From NCBI GenBank assembly GCA_022495005.1, contig JAGYXB010001018.1, positions 434,001 through 498,000 on the forward strand: a DNA stretch of 64,000 nt, read 5' to 3'. The notes beneath the pieces were generated by a model. It worked only from the letters and a program-made list of their open reading frames with translations. It searched no databases and had not been told where the DNA came from. The position numbers and the translations under genes were made by a program. Shown here piece by piece: positions 11,153-24,816 of the stretch (position 1 is the stretch's first letter; the number at the start of each line of letters is the position of its first letter). Source of the DNA: Rhyacophila brunnea. Taxonomy: Eukaryota; Arthropoda; Insecta; Trichoptera; Rhyacophilidae.

Positions 11153-13263
11153 AAAAAAATGATTACTTCACTTTTCTATATGACCTGCATCGCACATTTA
11201 CTATTGATGATTCGTTGTATACTACAAAATTAGCACAACGTTCCAAGGTGTATCCAATTCTAACACTTGTGTGTATTTGTATAGGCTATCAACATGTTAT
11301 CTCACGTCATCAAAGCTCAGACCATTAACCAAATTAGATGCGTACCCCCTATATGTGTTCATACCAATCTATGAACCTGTACATAGCTCAGATTATGTGT
11401 AGTATATGTAGGTGCAATCAATTAACAGCTGATCAATCTCTGTTTGTCCAATATCTCGGATGTGTTTCGCTTCATTACTAGTGATAATATCTTCAAAATC
11501 ATCGGTGATTTCACACTCAATCTACTATAGGATTATAACATAATATTAGTCTATTATCATCGAAATATAAACTTCAGCTTTCATAATATCATAATATCGC
11601 CACCTTACTATTAAAACCTCGTAAGTCTGTTTAAGAAGAATGTCGAGTGGAAGGGAAAAAACGTAAAAACTTTCAATTTTAAACACCTCTATCATCGATG
11701 AATCTGCTAACACTGATGTGAAATACGAGGTTTTAATTCCATGTTTGAAACCACGAGACTTAGGTACGAGTTTTTTTTAATTTGTCGATAGATAGACAGC
11801 ATACTATTTTAAAGAATCGATGTTATAATATGATTTAAAATATTTTTTTGTTTAAGTTTTGTCGAACAAACTTCATTTTTCCACAATATCGGATTTACAA
11901 GGTCTTAATAGTAAGGTTACGATATATGTCCGTTGACAGTACGACAGTGACAAATATTAAAAATACATTAATTTGTATTCAGTAATTTTGTATCATACAA
12001 CTTTTTCAAACTGTCAATTCATGGTAGAAACTAGTGCATTGTATTATTAATTTAATTTAATTAAACGCAAATTTTTATCATACTTCTTCCACTTTTATTT
12101 ATTATATGGACCGATTTTTTCGGCCTCAGAGGGACATTTTTAACAAAGAATATTCAGCACAACAGGCATTTATAATAACAAATAAGTGACAAAAGCCATC
12201 AACCAATACATTGAAGTGCCCTATCAAATAATAGCATCTCAATAAAGTTTAATTAAAATGAATAAATTTATTTATTAATATTTCATAATATCTCATGAAA
12301 AGAACACTAAAACCAAATATTCTTAATTATTAACAGAAAACAAAAGTATTAAGTAATAAACACTTACAATAATACATTTTAATATTAAATATCATGAAAC
12401 AAATAATTATGATTGATCAATATTTAACAAAATGATACATGATCATGATCAAATTTTGATTGATAATTCGTTTATAAAAATTTACAATATAATAATAATG
12501 TGCACAACTGTCATTCATAATAGTATTTGACATTTATTATACAAAAAATCAGTAGATATTCTTTGCATAAGTCTTAATTATATTAATACGAATATATATA
12601 TTATTAAATTAAATTTATAAATGACAGTTATTTATGTTATGAATGTAAATTATAGTAGCGATTACGTAATTCTGTGATATTTTAGTTTGTTATATTGGTA
12701 GCTGTTCTTGGCTACAAACTCATCCTCAGAACTCGAATATTACTAAATTAAATTATGTTATAGCATTCTGAGGATAGGTGTATCACCTGAAATAGATGTC
12801 AGCATAAATAAGTTTTATTGAATTTTAAAAAATGTATTCAAAGTTATTCAAAACAATTTTTCAAATGCAATAAAAAGTATATAATAAAAAGCATATTTGC
12901 ATTGGTATATTACACTCAAATATAATACTTTGTAAATATATATTATGTTATGTTAAATACCAAGTGATATATACGATTTATCAATATCCACAATTTCCAC
13001 TTTTGTTATAATTTAAATGAAATATATTTTTTCGGCCTCATAATATTTTAATCAAATTTATAAAAAAAATAGTAGGTATTCATGACGTCTATCACTTTTT
13101 TTTTAGAAACAATAATTAACAAAATATGTTCACTGTTAATAATAAGTTTTACCTACCATATTAAATATTACGTAGCTTAGCCAAAAAACTTTCAAATTTC
13201 AAAAAAGTTTTTCAAGTTAATAGTTTCAATTCACTGTACTAAAAATGTGCATTGAAAAATACG
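11153..13263. other. AT-rich stretch with two copies of a short repeat
   Basis: No coding region was seen. Copies of the roughly 100-bp dispersed repeat are at about 12060-12160 and, more decayed, 12985-13080. A short inverted pair (CATCCTCAGAAC near 12722 and CATTCTGAGGATA near 12764) is too small to classify. Confidence 0.45.
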
Positions 13264-13597
13264 TAATATGTAAGTGGTATACTCATTTCTTGTCCAGTAG
13301 CCAACGTAGATAGCAACCTTCGTTCAGGTGTACCATCTAATTATTCACTTGCAACAAGACAATTAGCAGTTACACATAGTTCGCTGCTTTGGAAATTTCA
13401 CATTGTGTAATTTTCGACGCCAATTTTAAAATAATATGTTGGTGTATACCTATTACGTGTCCGGCAGCTAACAAAAATAGCAACCTTCTTTCAGGTACAC
13501 CATCTAATTATTCGCTTGCAACAAGACAATTAGAAGTTACACATAGTCCACTGCTTTGAAAATTTCACATCATGTAATTTTCGACGCCAATTTTCCA
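13264..13597 (+). repeat. Two-copy tandem duplication, 168-bp unit
   Basis: Unit 1 is 13264-13431 and unit 2 is 13432-13597. Both start TAATATG and share ATAGCAACCTTC, CAACAAGACAATTAG, GTTACACATAGT and AATTTTCGACGCCAATTTT. Scattered substitutions show the duplication is not recent. No frame is conserved. Confidence 0.85.
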
Positions 13598-14904
13598 CAT
13601 TATGCAAAGTGGGGAAACTTGACGGTCCGACGTCACGGCGCCCTTGTTTATACTAACTTGTTTACGAGACGTGCAAAGATTGCTCGGACGATGTTCGCTG
13701 TATGCATAATGCAGTTAGTGGCTTGGTCGTGAATTATATTGCTTAATGGGTCGCACTATGTTTGTGATTTATTTTGATTTATGGTAAGTGGGGCACGATT
13801 TTAACTGACAGGAACTTTATACGTTAATAAAAACGTAGCCATAACTTTTACGGGATGTAAAAAGAAGTTAATATTTATTAAATGTTGTCATAATAATATA
13901 GTTGGGCCAATTATGGTGACCTCAAATTCTTATTTATTATTATCACAAGACCAGACAACCAGCAATTACGGGTCATAATACGACCGTGATTGCGAATAAC
14001 ATTCAGTTAGCTCGAGTGACATCAAGAAAGCGGTTGTGTGCGGGCCGTCGTTAACTATCGAGTGACTCAAAATGTATCTGCTCGACCTTCGTTGCACTAA
14101 ATCTGTTACGGTTTGAGTGAAGGTCGTGTCTATATCATTCATGCTGATCTCATCATCATCATTCATTAACCTCATATAAATCATCCATCAAAAGTTTACC
14201 GTCCATTTACCAGTGCGTGAACACCGAACCAGCTTCAACGCGCGCCCCCAACATAAAAAAATGTCAGTACCTGGCATCTTGGTTAAACAACCCCTCCCCT
14301 AGATCCGTAATCCATCAATCCACTATTATCACCTTCAAATCACAGTACGCTGTAAAAGCGTCATCATAATATTATATACAAATCCCTTATTATCGTAATA
14401 AGCCGAGATTGATCCACTGAGTGAAGACTGTTCATAGTTCATTTTGCTTTTCTCTGTCCATAATTTTCCACAGCAACATTATTCTTTAAGCTTTGACGAG
14501 TTCTTATGTTTAGTGGATTATTTTGATTGCCTTGTGGCCATTTAGTACATCTTGCTTACAAAAACTTTATTTCAGCAGCCGTTAAATCAACTTAGAGATT
14601 TAAATTACAGCCTATCATAGTATCTTGTACCTACATACTCAATTGTTTGTCTCTTTTTCATATGATTAGTTTGTAGTATTTTTGAAACCCGATAATAATA
14701 ATATGTACAATTTCATTGACACCTTGCCTTATTTTCATGTTTAGCATAGGTGTTTCACATGCATAATACCTTAATACAGGTAGCAAAATAAATTGGTTTA
14801 AATCTTTACACTACGACTGCCTAATATTATGCAAAACGGCTAACACCATTTGGTCAAATTGTCCAGGAAGGAGAAAAAACATAATAATTTACAGGCCCAT
14901 ATGA
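13598..14904. other. Unassigned region, partly CpG-richer
   Basis: 13600-13760 and 13950-14330 are GC-richer than average. The inverted motif GTTGGGCCAATTATGG at 13901 recalls the ends of the repeats at 9206 and 56850. A 72-residue minus-strand frame at 13966-14184 has no recognisable domain. Confidence 0.35.
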
Positions 14905-15785
14905 ACCACGTAGGAAAAAATGGAGATTTTATGGTATTTTCAGAGCATAGGTCTGGACAGTCTTTAAACGATGTAGATAATCTGTTTATATAATTTTTGT
15001 ATTTATTTTAAACATTTGATGACTGCATAAAGTATTTTTATTACATAAAATAGTATTCTTTTAAACCTCTCGATCTAATGTTTTAAAATATAGTCATATT
15101 TCAGTACATCCATGTGCAGTGGTGTTAAAATTTTTTAGATGTTTTAATTTTTAAACGCATTTATAAAACCATCAGTAAAATTGATGTTAACATTATATAG
15201 TGAAATATTTACGATATAAAACTATATTTATAATCTCCGTGATCCCAAGTTTGATAAGAATTAGGCATTTTATTATTCAAAAAATGGGCACGATTAACAC
15301 ATTTGAAGATAATTCTAATTATATTGATTATAATTTATGTATTTGACTATTCAAATGCTATAAATATCCTACGAATAATGATTGCTTTATAATAATTATT
15401 GACCTAAGAATAAGGTAGTATTTTTTTGAAATACGCCATTTTTATTGGAATTTCCCAGTGGTTAAGCTACAACATACGACAGTAGCCATAAATTGACAAA
15501 CGATAAATTAAGTTAGGAGTAAGATCATGGTAACGCGCGTATTTGAATATGTACCGTTTTTTAAAAAATATTTTTTTTTTCAGTTAGGTACATGTTCAAA
15601 AGATTTTTTACATTTAATAATTTTTAAATTCATTTATGAAACTATTAGTAAAATTCATGTTTACATTATATAGTGAAATATTTATGATAAAAAATTATAT
15701 TTATAATCTCTGTGATCCCAAATTTGATAAGAATTAGGCATTTTATTATTCAAAACATGGGCACGATTAATACATTTGCAGATAG
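14905..15785. mobile_element. Rearranged copy of the TTAA palindromic element
   Basis: 14905-15330 matches the left arm of the elements at 4227 and 37981 (ATTTGATGACTGCATAAAG, CATTTCAGTACAT-type and GTGATCCCAAGTTTG words), then the central part (ATTTGACTATTCAAATGC). At 15600-15785 the inner part of the left arm appears again in the same direction instead of inverted. The outer end near 14905 has decayed and no TTAA pair frames it. This is a broken copy with a direct instead of an inverted second arm. Confidence 0.7.
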
Positions 15786-15799
15786 TTCTAAACACATTC

Positions 15800-15920
15800 A
15801 ACTTTTTCAACTTCAAACAGACATTTTCAAGTTGAAAATGTCTCTTTGAGGCGGACGTAATCGGTCCAAATTAATTAAATAGAAAAGAGGAATAAGTAAA
15901 AAAAAATTACGTTTTAATTA
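15800..15920 (-). repeat. Short dispersed repeat, inverted copy
   Basis: Complement of the repeat at 8010-8110: GAAAATGTCTCTTTGAGG then CGGTCC and AAAATTACGTTTTAATT. Confidence 0.55.
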
Positions 15921-16399
15921 TATCAATCAATAATACAATGCAGATCCACCATGTATTGACAGTTACACAATAAAAGAAAAAAGGATTATGATGATACCTA
16001 AGACTACATTATAAATTAATTTTACATAATAATAGATCAATTTAATACGTTCTATTTCTAAAATAAATATCACACCATTAAAATAGTTTCCAACAGATTT
16101 TCACGGAGAGTGAATAAATTTAATATTGCAGGAAAATTTAATAAAGTTTCTCACTGGCTAATTTCAGTGGAAATAACGAAACCATGTTAACGCGGTTTGT
16201 TCGTTTCATTTTTATACGATAACAAGTTTATTATATGCATGTGAAGAATGGACATTTACATGATAATCATTCATTTCAATTATAAGAACTATATTCATAA
16301 TAACATTAGAATAGGCTTCTCTTAGTAGAAAATATATGTTGGTATTATATTTTATACATAGTATATGTTTAGTAATTATTCTTATGGTGATATAGTTGA

Positions 16400-16710
16400 G
16401 AAGGTTAAAATTAAAAGGGCTTTTTTACGACACAATTTATTTTGAGAGAGTTTTTGGTACAGTATAACTTGTTGGATTGGATAAGAAAGATTAGATGTAA
16501 TAGAGTTTGCCAAAAACCTCAAATATAAATGGGCTATACACATAGCATCAAAAAAGGACAATCGTTGGACAAATTTAGTCATCCAGTGGTACCCAATAGG
16601 TACAAAACGTCCGCTAGGTAGACCTAGAGGCTGCTAGATCGATAAAATGGTTAAGTTCTGCGGGATTAAGTACCAACGCAATGCACAAGACCGAGAAAAG
16701 TAGAATCTAG
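16400..16710 (+). mobile_element. RTE-like LINE ORF2 extreme C-terminus
   Basis: In one plus-strand frame 16490-16660 reads DVIEFAKNLKYKWAIHIA, then KKDNRWTNLVIQWYP and TKRPLGRPRG, followed by a stop where relatives have R or S before WID. These motifs form the conserved C-terminal end of RTE-like ORF2. The fragment is cut at its 5' side and has at least one nonsense codon. It is the same family as 56040-56310 and probably 1328-2040. Confidence 0.8.
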
Positions 16711-16819
16711 TGGATAGATATTGTAGATATATAGATGTACTTGGTCTTATCTAAACATACAAAGGGGTGACTGTTGGTCATTTTAAAAATAGACAAAAAC
16801 TCTTTATCTCGGTTTTTAC

Positions 16820-16965
16820 TTTAACTGAGTTTGTACAGCATAGATCCTCGATGCTGTGAGCTCGGTTTCAATCCGGCATCTGAGAAAAAAAGAGAAGTTT
16901 ACCATCGGGTCTTCTGGCTCACTGGAAGTAATTGGGGTCTTAAGTTAAGATTTCTTAATATTAAA
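16820..16965 (+). mobile_element. tRNA-like SINE fragment
   Basis: Contains GGTTTCAATCCGGCATC, a B-box-like word, about 30 bp after GTACAGCATAGATCC. A possible SINE body follows (TCTTCTGGCTCACTGG). The A box is weak. No second copy of the body was confirmed. Confidence 0.4.
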
Positions 16966-19639
16966 CCTCTACTCTGGAAAGACTAATGTGTTGCGCTCTA
17001 GAAGAAAATTATTTATTGCGTCGATCTATTAATTTTCTTCAGCAAAACCTTGTGACTTAAGCTCGTGATCTGGATGATTATTCTAGCGACCTATTTTTTC
17101 TATACCTGGCTCTACTTCTATTGGCTTTCAAAGAAACAAAATCCTATAGCCAATGATACTCTTTGTTTAGTCTTTCCATATTACTAGAATCTCTTTGACT
17201 TGACCGTTTATAATAAATCAAGCAGTTATAATCTTTATAATGAGAAGCAATGAAGAGTCCAGCGATAATAAAACTGAGGAAAGTTTACATATGTTTATAA
17301 TATTATTGCGCAAAACAAAATCGCACGGCCATTTTGCATACAATGTTTTCACGATATGAAACGGTAGAATCAATCTCCGTCAGTGAACAATAGTCGCATG
17401 ACAATTATTAAAAACGTGTGATAAATTTGCTACGTGTGAAACGACGTTTACGCGACTAACTTCAGGTTGTATGCCCCTTATTTTCGCGCAATTGGAGTGA
17501 AAGTCAATATGCGTTACGCGTTTCTACTGCAATGTTTGTACACCTTGCCAACGATGGCATATTTATCCCTTAAATGCATACTGTCCTACGTATACTACAA
17601 ACTTTAGTTTCAATTTTTTGAGCAAAACAGAACTCGATTTTATTATGCATTTTATATTCAATGGTAAAATAGGAATCATTATTTAAATTTTTCCGATAGA
17701 TGTCATTGTAAGATTTGTGGTTGTTGGATATAAATTTTAATCAAACGACGCAAGCCGAATGGAGATTATAAATATTAAAGTCGGATGGCAGTTATTTTTT
17801 AACGGTTATATTCAAATTCAGTTTTAACGACAAACATGATATAATGATCGAGGAAAAAACATAACTGGATTCTATGAGGTGGATTGGTTGATTATTTATG
17901 ATAATAATATGATTGTTAAAATGAATTTTTATATTATGGTATTTTAGGATGAAAAGATAAAAAAAAAACTATTAAACATTTTTAAAATTATTTTTTTTCC
18001 GTAATCGCAATTCCGTAATCAATTGTACCTATGTAATGTATATTTTTTTATTTAAAAGTAGAAAATTAGGTATAAACTTTGATTTAGCCTGCTTCGTTCA
18101 AACGTTTATTCTGACCATAAGGAATGCGTGTATTAATTAAGGCTCTAAGTACCAAAAAGTAGTATTGCCTGTAATTACAAAATACCGAGTCATTGCAGTA
18201 AAATTTCATGAAGCAGACCTTTTAAAAATGTGGTTTTACAGCGTGAAGCGATCACGGCAGCTTCTATAATTTTAGGTATTAAGAATTCGCAAGTGTCAAC
18301 ACACCGTCGTCAGCCATTTTATATTGATTGCCGTTGACCACTGCAGTGCTATTTACACCATTATAAATAAAACACGCCAACAGACTTACAACGTCAACAA
18401 GTTTAAATATTTTGCTGTATTTTTTTGACTTGCTTGAGGCACTTAGGCCATAGTTGAAGTTATTTGTGTTGGTATGTAGAACATTTTTCTATAAAAATGT
18501 CATTTTTTAGTTTTTTGGTAATTAGCGCCTTAATTAATACACGTATTCACTGATTGTATCAGATAATAAAAATCTTACATAATCATGGTGGTGCAATAAT
18601 AATTTAAGTTGTATTAATTTATAGTACCTACCTATGCATACGTTTTTTTTTAAATTTATGCGGCAACTATAAACAAATTATGAAAGAAATAAACATTTAA
18701 TAAAAAATATATGTACTCTTTCAATATTATGGCAATAAAAATATTATTTCCTTTTTGTATTTTTTTCAAAATAACATATTATTTTTTTATTTATAATAAA
18801 TCAATATTGATGATGTATTTGTATTTGGATTGATGCTTGTAGTAGATTATGTGCTTTGATAAGTAACCACTCATTTTCAAAGCTAAAGCTACAAATTCTG
18901 CAAGAGCTTTATGAAAGAATATTTCAACCCTGAGTAGCACTTCAATCATGGTATTTTTTTTAAATCGAAAAGCTTTTACGATATTGCTCATTAGAGTAAG
19001 GTTTTACGAAACATAGTAACTTGTATTTTTAAACACGTATTCAAAATTAAAAGCTTATTAAAAACGGATGACTTTACATATTTTAAATATATATTTTTTT
19101 TCACTTTGTTACGACTTGTATTATTAGTATGTACCTAGTACTTATTATACATAATTTCTTAGTATTACTTAGGACGACTCGTTTATTTTAATAGGACAGC
19201 ACAAGCATAGCCCATCCAAACAAACCTACCCCGAACCATACTCGGTCTTAATCGAGCGTATCGCGAGGCCTTACGTGTTGTGTGAAGCATCAGCAGTTTT
19301 TTACGCCTGGTAATGTCTCAAGAGCAGATACCCAAAACCTAAAAGTGAGCTTTGACTGAATTTACTTAGTTGATTTATAGTGCCAAAGGAGAGAAAATCA
19401 TGGAGAACTAACATAAAAGAAAATTAATTTATTTATAATAACAATAACAAAACCAAGCTAAATTATACAGATTTACAAAAACTATGTAAAGAGATTTTAA
19501 TAGGCCAATCTATTTCCAGTAGAAAATCACCATTACAAACGGTATTCTAAATAAACCATCATAAACAACCTTTGGCGGGTCTTGTTTTACTTCAAAAACT
19601 TCCTCCATACTAGACAATCCTGCGCCAATACTCTACTTT
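16966..19639. other. Long non-coding stretch, including a CpG-richer unique block
   Basis: 17290-17580 contains many CpG dinucleotides (CGCACGG, ACGACGTTTACGCGAC) and I saw no other copy in the window. It could be unique host DNA or a regulatory sequence, but nothing identifies it. 19195-19340 is also GC-richer and unassigned. The rest is AT-rich. Confidence 0.35.
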
Positions 19640-19800
19640 AAAAGAGCATTCTTCTCAATCCATCCATCTCAATTTCTGCCGTCCATGTCTTCTCTTGCCT
19701 TCGAGGGTTGCGTAGATAGTCCGCCTTGCTTATATATCCCTTGGCATTCTATGCATGTGGCCGAAACTGCATTTTTATATGCCATGTGATCTTTTAAATA
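19640..19800 (-). mobile_element. Non-LTR retrotransposon C-terminal fragment
   Basis: One minus-strand frame reads FGHMHRMPRD, a stop, then ARRTIYATLEGKRRHGRQKL and RWMD. The order GH-x-x-RM, then GKRRRGR-x-x-LRWMD is the common C-terminal signature of insect LINE reverse transcriptases. It is a short scrap with a stop codon and no RT core. It differs from the RTE-like tails and from the one at 33500. Confidence 0.7.
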
Positions 19801-20224
19801 CTTAGCGTATCTAATAAATGAGTTGGATGACTTTAAATATAAAACAGTTCTCACTTACTGTTTTGGTGTTACCTGAGAATTCTCAATGGAAAGGCATTTT
19901 ATTAAATAAAATAAAATACTGGATGTATTACACACTAATTGTTTAACAAATATTTATAATAATCATGATCGATTTAGTCTGTTTAAATAGTACAGTTCAT
20001 TTACAGCTTAAAATCACTGTCTCAATTAGTTGATAATGTCATATTAAAACATTATTAAAATTATATTAAATACCTAATTGTTTAATATCGTATTTTATTT
20101 CAATTAGTTCATCTCTGCCTACTACCAATATTAATTTGTATATCTTTATTTGTGAGGCGTATATTTTAATATTTAATATTTTAATCTAATATAAATTTCG
20201 TTAATTTCTTCTACGATTACATTA

Positions 20225-20450
20225 AAAATTGCTTACTATGCTATATAAACTAGAGCGCTCATCACTTGTTTCACGAGTCGTGGGTTTGAATCCCGCGGAA
20301 GGGTTTGCATGTTTTTGTTGCAATCAACATAAACGTTTGTATCCCAAAGACGGACTTGATGGGTTAAGGAATATGTTAGCAATCAATCTTCGTAAAAAAA
20401 AGTCTGTTAAGATACCTCCATAAAGTGGAGATCTGTAAATACTTCATTCT
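20225..20450 (+). mobile_element. tRNA-derived SINE, family B, copy 1
   Basis: The head has a B box GGGTTTGAATCCC near 20284. The body runs through GTTTTTGTTGCAATCA to a short hairpin-like ACCTCCATAAAGTGGAGAT at 20413-20431. The copy at 27840-28035 has the equivalent B box and an ACCTCCGCCATGTGGAGGT hairpin. The open frame across it is a chance reading. Confidence 0.65.
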
Positions 20451-23400
20451 AAAGTAGAAATATTACATTCTTTATTAAGTGGTTTAGTGAATGCAAATAG
20501 TTTACTAAAAATATAATGCTAATAAAATTTAAATCATTTTATTAGAAAGAATATTATCACTGGTAAGTGACAAATTTAATATCCGCTTTAAAAGTCGGTG
20601 GTTATTTAATTCCTAAGTAAGGTTTTTGTGTCCATCAGGCTATCCAAACTGTTGACCATAATGGTACACTATAATGCTTTTAAAAAATTTGCGCCGTTTT
20701 ATTGAGGACGTACAGATTTCTTTAACTAGTTTAGGATGATGGTTTAGAATAAATTATTATGACATATTACTTTAAAAATGACAAAATAAATATGATATAC
20801 ATAATATCGTAAATAATTCATTGGTTTAAATCGCTTGTTTGCTCATTAGTATTAATTGATACAATTTGTCTAAAATTGATAAAATTATAAATTATACAGA
20901 TTTTTTAATAAATACTTAAATAATTGGATAACCCCAAAATTTTACATTTTTATGGAGTTTGCCGTATCATAGTTCAACGTGACCTATTATATCAGAATCA
21001 GATGGCCATACTACATTGATGTCTCAATAGAAAGCATTAAAGTACGAAATAAAATGCACCGGAATATAAGGGAAAGTAAGAATAATATATTATGTTATAA
21101 AGAATTCCGAATGATTCAAAAATACGTTAGCAAGTAAGTGCTCGTAAGTATCAAGTTTGCCGTACCTATCAATATCAAATTAATCTTAATAAATCTAATA
21201 AAGTTGAACGTTACCGTTTGCAAACCAGCGTCGCATTTTATAGGTTTTGTAGCAATGTAAATACAACTTACTTAAAGGTGAAATTCTCCATAAACAAGGC
21301 GTCATTTTTTAATATCAATGTTACACAGATATCTTTTTATAATATGTCAAATCACGGTGAACACTGAACTGTATTACAATAATACCTAATAATTTATTTT
21401 ACCTATCTACATTCTTTAGAAATTAGTGTGATGTTGTTAATAAGAAAGATCCATTGAAGAAAAAATAATAATATGAAATGTAATAAGTGTCTTGACGCAA
21501 TTTGCAATCACCGTTTCATGACCCTAACCATAAAAATGACGTCACTACGTCTCTTTGACTATTACAAATGGAAGACCCTTTGTTTCACGCAAATTGTTTT
21601 GCTTCAGATAGACTGAGATAGAGATGGGAAAAATATTTTTTAATTTTCAAAAACACTGCGATATCGTATCGCTATTAACGCATTCACATATGATTGCATT
21701 TTTTTTTAATTTTAAGTTTATCATTGAGTTTTAATAATTCATTTTAATGCTTTTAGAGATGCAATTAATAAAAACTCTTCTAAATATCAATTGTCCGAAA
21801 ATATTTAAAACTGCATGCTTCGAATTTTCCGCTAAGTTAGCCGGAATATTCACTCTGACGACAAATTATTGATAATTATCATAGATAATAATAAGTTACT
21901 TGCGAATATGATAAATTGCCAGAAAATGGATTCAAACCACCAATCTATAGATTTCTGGTACTACAGTTTAGTACCGCTGGTGAATTCAAAACTTACTGTC
22001 CGAAAAATAACCTAAGGTTATGTCTCATACTAATACACATTTAATATTATATTTTTATCTACTAGCGATCGCATGTGAATCCGCGAGAATACAGAAAGTA
22101 TATAGTACCAAAATTAATGAATTAATACTCATTCAATTTGAATATTATGTATCCACTATAATATGACAACGTTTGACTCTTCTACTAGCACTTCACCTCA
22201 CTAATTTATCACTGCCATCTGATTACATTATGTATTTATTTATTTTGAGATATCATTACGGGATTTTTAATGAGTTATAACGAATCAAAAAAATATATAA
22301 ATTTTATGGTAAAGGCATATATATTTTGTACTCATATACAGATACTTAGTTTTCTTTATAAGCATTTATATACCTAAGCTAGTGTTCAAAAAGACAAACT
22401 TCCTGTTTTACAACGTAACCAATCGCTCTGTATGGGTGTTAAATCAAAGAATATTTGGATCAGTTAAAGAAACTCAATGTTAGTAAGAATAACAAAGACT
22501 AAAATTTTATGCCCGATATAATCAATGGCTGAGTATTTATAACCAATTATTAGAGAGAGAAAGAGCTCGAGATAAAAATTCCTAGATAATGGTTGTGCAG
22601 TTGGCCATGGAACTGAATAGTCTAGTGCCAGATTAAGTAACTATGTATAGATATTAATATAGATTTTGCCACAAATCTAATGAAAATATCAATGTAGGTA
22701 CCGCATAGAAAAATTAAAGATACTCTCAGTAACTTATTATCGTAAAAAAAGTTCCAAAAACATCTCTAGCCATAACATGAATGGCGTAGAGTTGGGACAA
22801 AAGACGTGCAGAGCATTGTATCGCAAGAAGGGAAGGAAAAAATAATGCCAAATGACGTTCGGTAGAAAGGGGAAATAGAAAATTACTTACGACTCCAGTA
22901 GAGAGCTTTAGTAGAGTAGAAAAGTGAACTTTCACCACAAAATAACTGTTGACATAAAAGAAAATAGTTTTTTTTATGCGCCTAAGTCTTTATTTGTTTA
23001 TATATAATCTACTGGATAAGAATGAACCTTTTTAGACTCTTTTTGTTCTTACCTTTTTTGCTTTTAATTATTTCCACCAATCTTACTAAGTAGAGTAATG
23101 CTAAATTTTCTTTTTTCCCAGAATTGGTTTTAGGCTTTATCACCAAGAGAAAAAGAGATTTTTTTTAAATAATTTAAATTTAGGATACTTTACATAATAT
23201 TTCATAGCTCGTGTAGAAAATAGTAATTAGGTATTTATATGCCATTAACAACTTTACTGACAAATTATTATTTTTTGTTATTTATACACCTACAGAATGA
23301 ATCATAAGTTATAATAAATTGTATGTATATATGAATAATTTTCTTAGAGCGCGAGTTCTTAAACCATGGCTCACGATCCTAAAAATGATTCAAGATGTTT

Positions 23401-23827
23401 TAAATGGGGTCACCAATTATTTTTTCAACATGATAAAAAATAAAATTTTATCAAAATTCATTTTTCAATTGGTGATTTTATATTAGAATAAAATACTGCT
23501 GAATATGATTATTCTAGGAATATTATTTAGTATAACCTCGTTATAACTATTTTAAAACAGATATGTAAGTGTATAATACCTAAATATTGTAGAGTTAGCA
23601 AAAAATCTTTTACAACCGTGGTTTTTCATGTTGAGATTCGTTAACTGTGTGAAAATATATTTGTCTCTTTATAGGAAAATAGAAAAAAACTGAATATTAT
23701 TCCGAATAGTGTGAAAAGCATTGATTTCAGATGAAATTATGAACAAAGTTGTAATAAAAACTAGCGTTAAAAAAATATACACATAAACAAAGACAGAGTG
23801 GGAGATATGATGATCAATCATTCGGTG
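20451..23827. other. Long AT-rich stretch, few recognisable pieces
   Basis: A tRNA-like relic lies at about 21925-22000 on the minus strand (perfect B box GGTTTGAATCC, preceded by GATTGGT as in family G). Near 23345-23410 the wording TTCTTAAACCATGGCTCACG then GGGGTCACC resembles decayed hAT ends, but no partner end was found. A 70-residue minus frame at 22726-22938 has no known domain. Confidence 0.35.
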
Positions 23828-24251
23828 GGTGTTGTTTGGGTATAACCTGTTAACTGCAAAATGTTGAATTTACAGGAGAGCCATTTTAAGCTTTGAATAG
23901 CCTACACAAATTTTGCTTAAATTTTGCTTAAAATTGAAAAAAAAATTTTAAAATAAATAACTGAAGGAGAATATTACAATACTTAGATTGTCAATTATTT
24001 CACTAATTAGGAAAATAAGGTCACTTATCAGTGATCAAACTATGATAAGGTCTTTGGTCATGTTTTGACCAAACTCACCACTGTGCTTGTTCATATATCA
24101 TCATATTATTACAATAGCGTTTTGAGCATTTTAAGTGAAATATAGATATCGGGTTATTACCAAATGGAAGATAATACTACAGTGACCCAATTTTTACTCT
24201 TAACATAAAATAACGAAAAAAGCAGTTATCAGGTTATGCCCAAACAACACC
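23828..24251. mobile_element. MITE with GGTGTTGTTTGGG ends, copy 1
   Basis: The left end is GGTGTTGTTTGGGTATAACC and the right end is GGTTATGCCCAAACAACACC, near-perfect 20-bp inverted repeats. Internally it shares AAATGTTGAATTTACAG, GATCTTTGGTCAT-like and GGTTATTACCAAATGGAA words with the copy at 51452-51889 in the same orientation. It is non-coding. Target duplication is unclear. Confidence 0.85.
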
Positions 24252-24816
24252 GAATATATTTATATGGAAAGACACACAGATTGAAAGAAAATGTGATCAT
24301 TATAATATAACATCGACAAACATAATAGTAAGTATATAAGTTTGAGAGAAAATTCGTGATAAATCATAGTATGTAAAAAAATATTATATAACTAATCAAA
24401 TATGTTTTTTTTCTCTCTTTTAAAAAATCTTTTTATATAAGTCGCGAAGATGTCGTCGGTAAATTGCTTTATATAAAAGAGGTTTATATTCTGAAAAAAC
24501 TAGTATGCTAAAGAAATAAGCATTTGTCATTAGTTTAAATTACCTAATATTTTTTCAAACGGTTACATATTTTAAATATTATATAAAAATCGTTTATTTT
24601 AACCTAACAATGCGGAAATAAAGTATCATTTAATGGGTTAACGGGGCAATAAAAACTTTTCAAATTAAAATAAATTTATGTATTCAAAACTGCTGTAAAA
24701 AGAGAAATTTAAGAAACCGTAATCATAGTAATATGGTGTGAATTATATAAATGGGTAAAGTTTATAAGTGTATGTACAATAAAAGTTGCTGTCGAAAAAG
24801 TCAGATCCATTTAGAC

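Noticed and set aside
19195..19340. Structural RNA or rRNA fragment
   Set aside because: GC-richer than surroundings but no recognisable rRNA, snRNA or 7SL motif.
21610..21660. hAT left end (GAGATGGGAAAAAT)
   Set aside because: A short match only, with no inverted partner within several kb.
23345..23650. hAT element with degenerate ends
   Set aside because: The left wording is suggestive but no matching right end or 8-bp duplication could be found.
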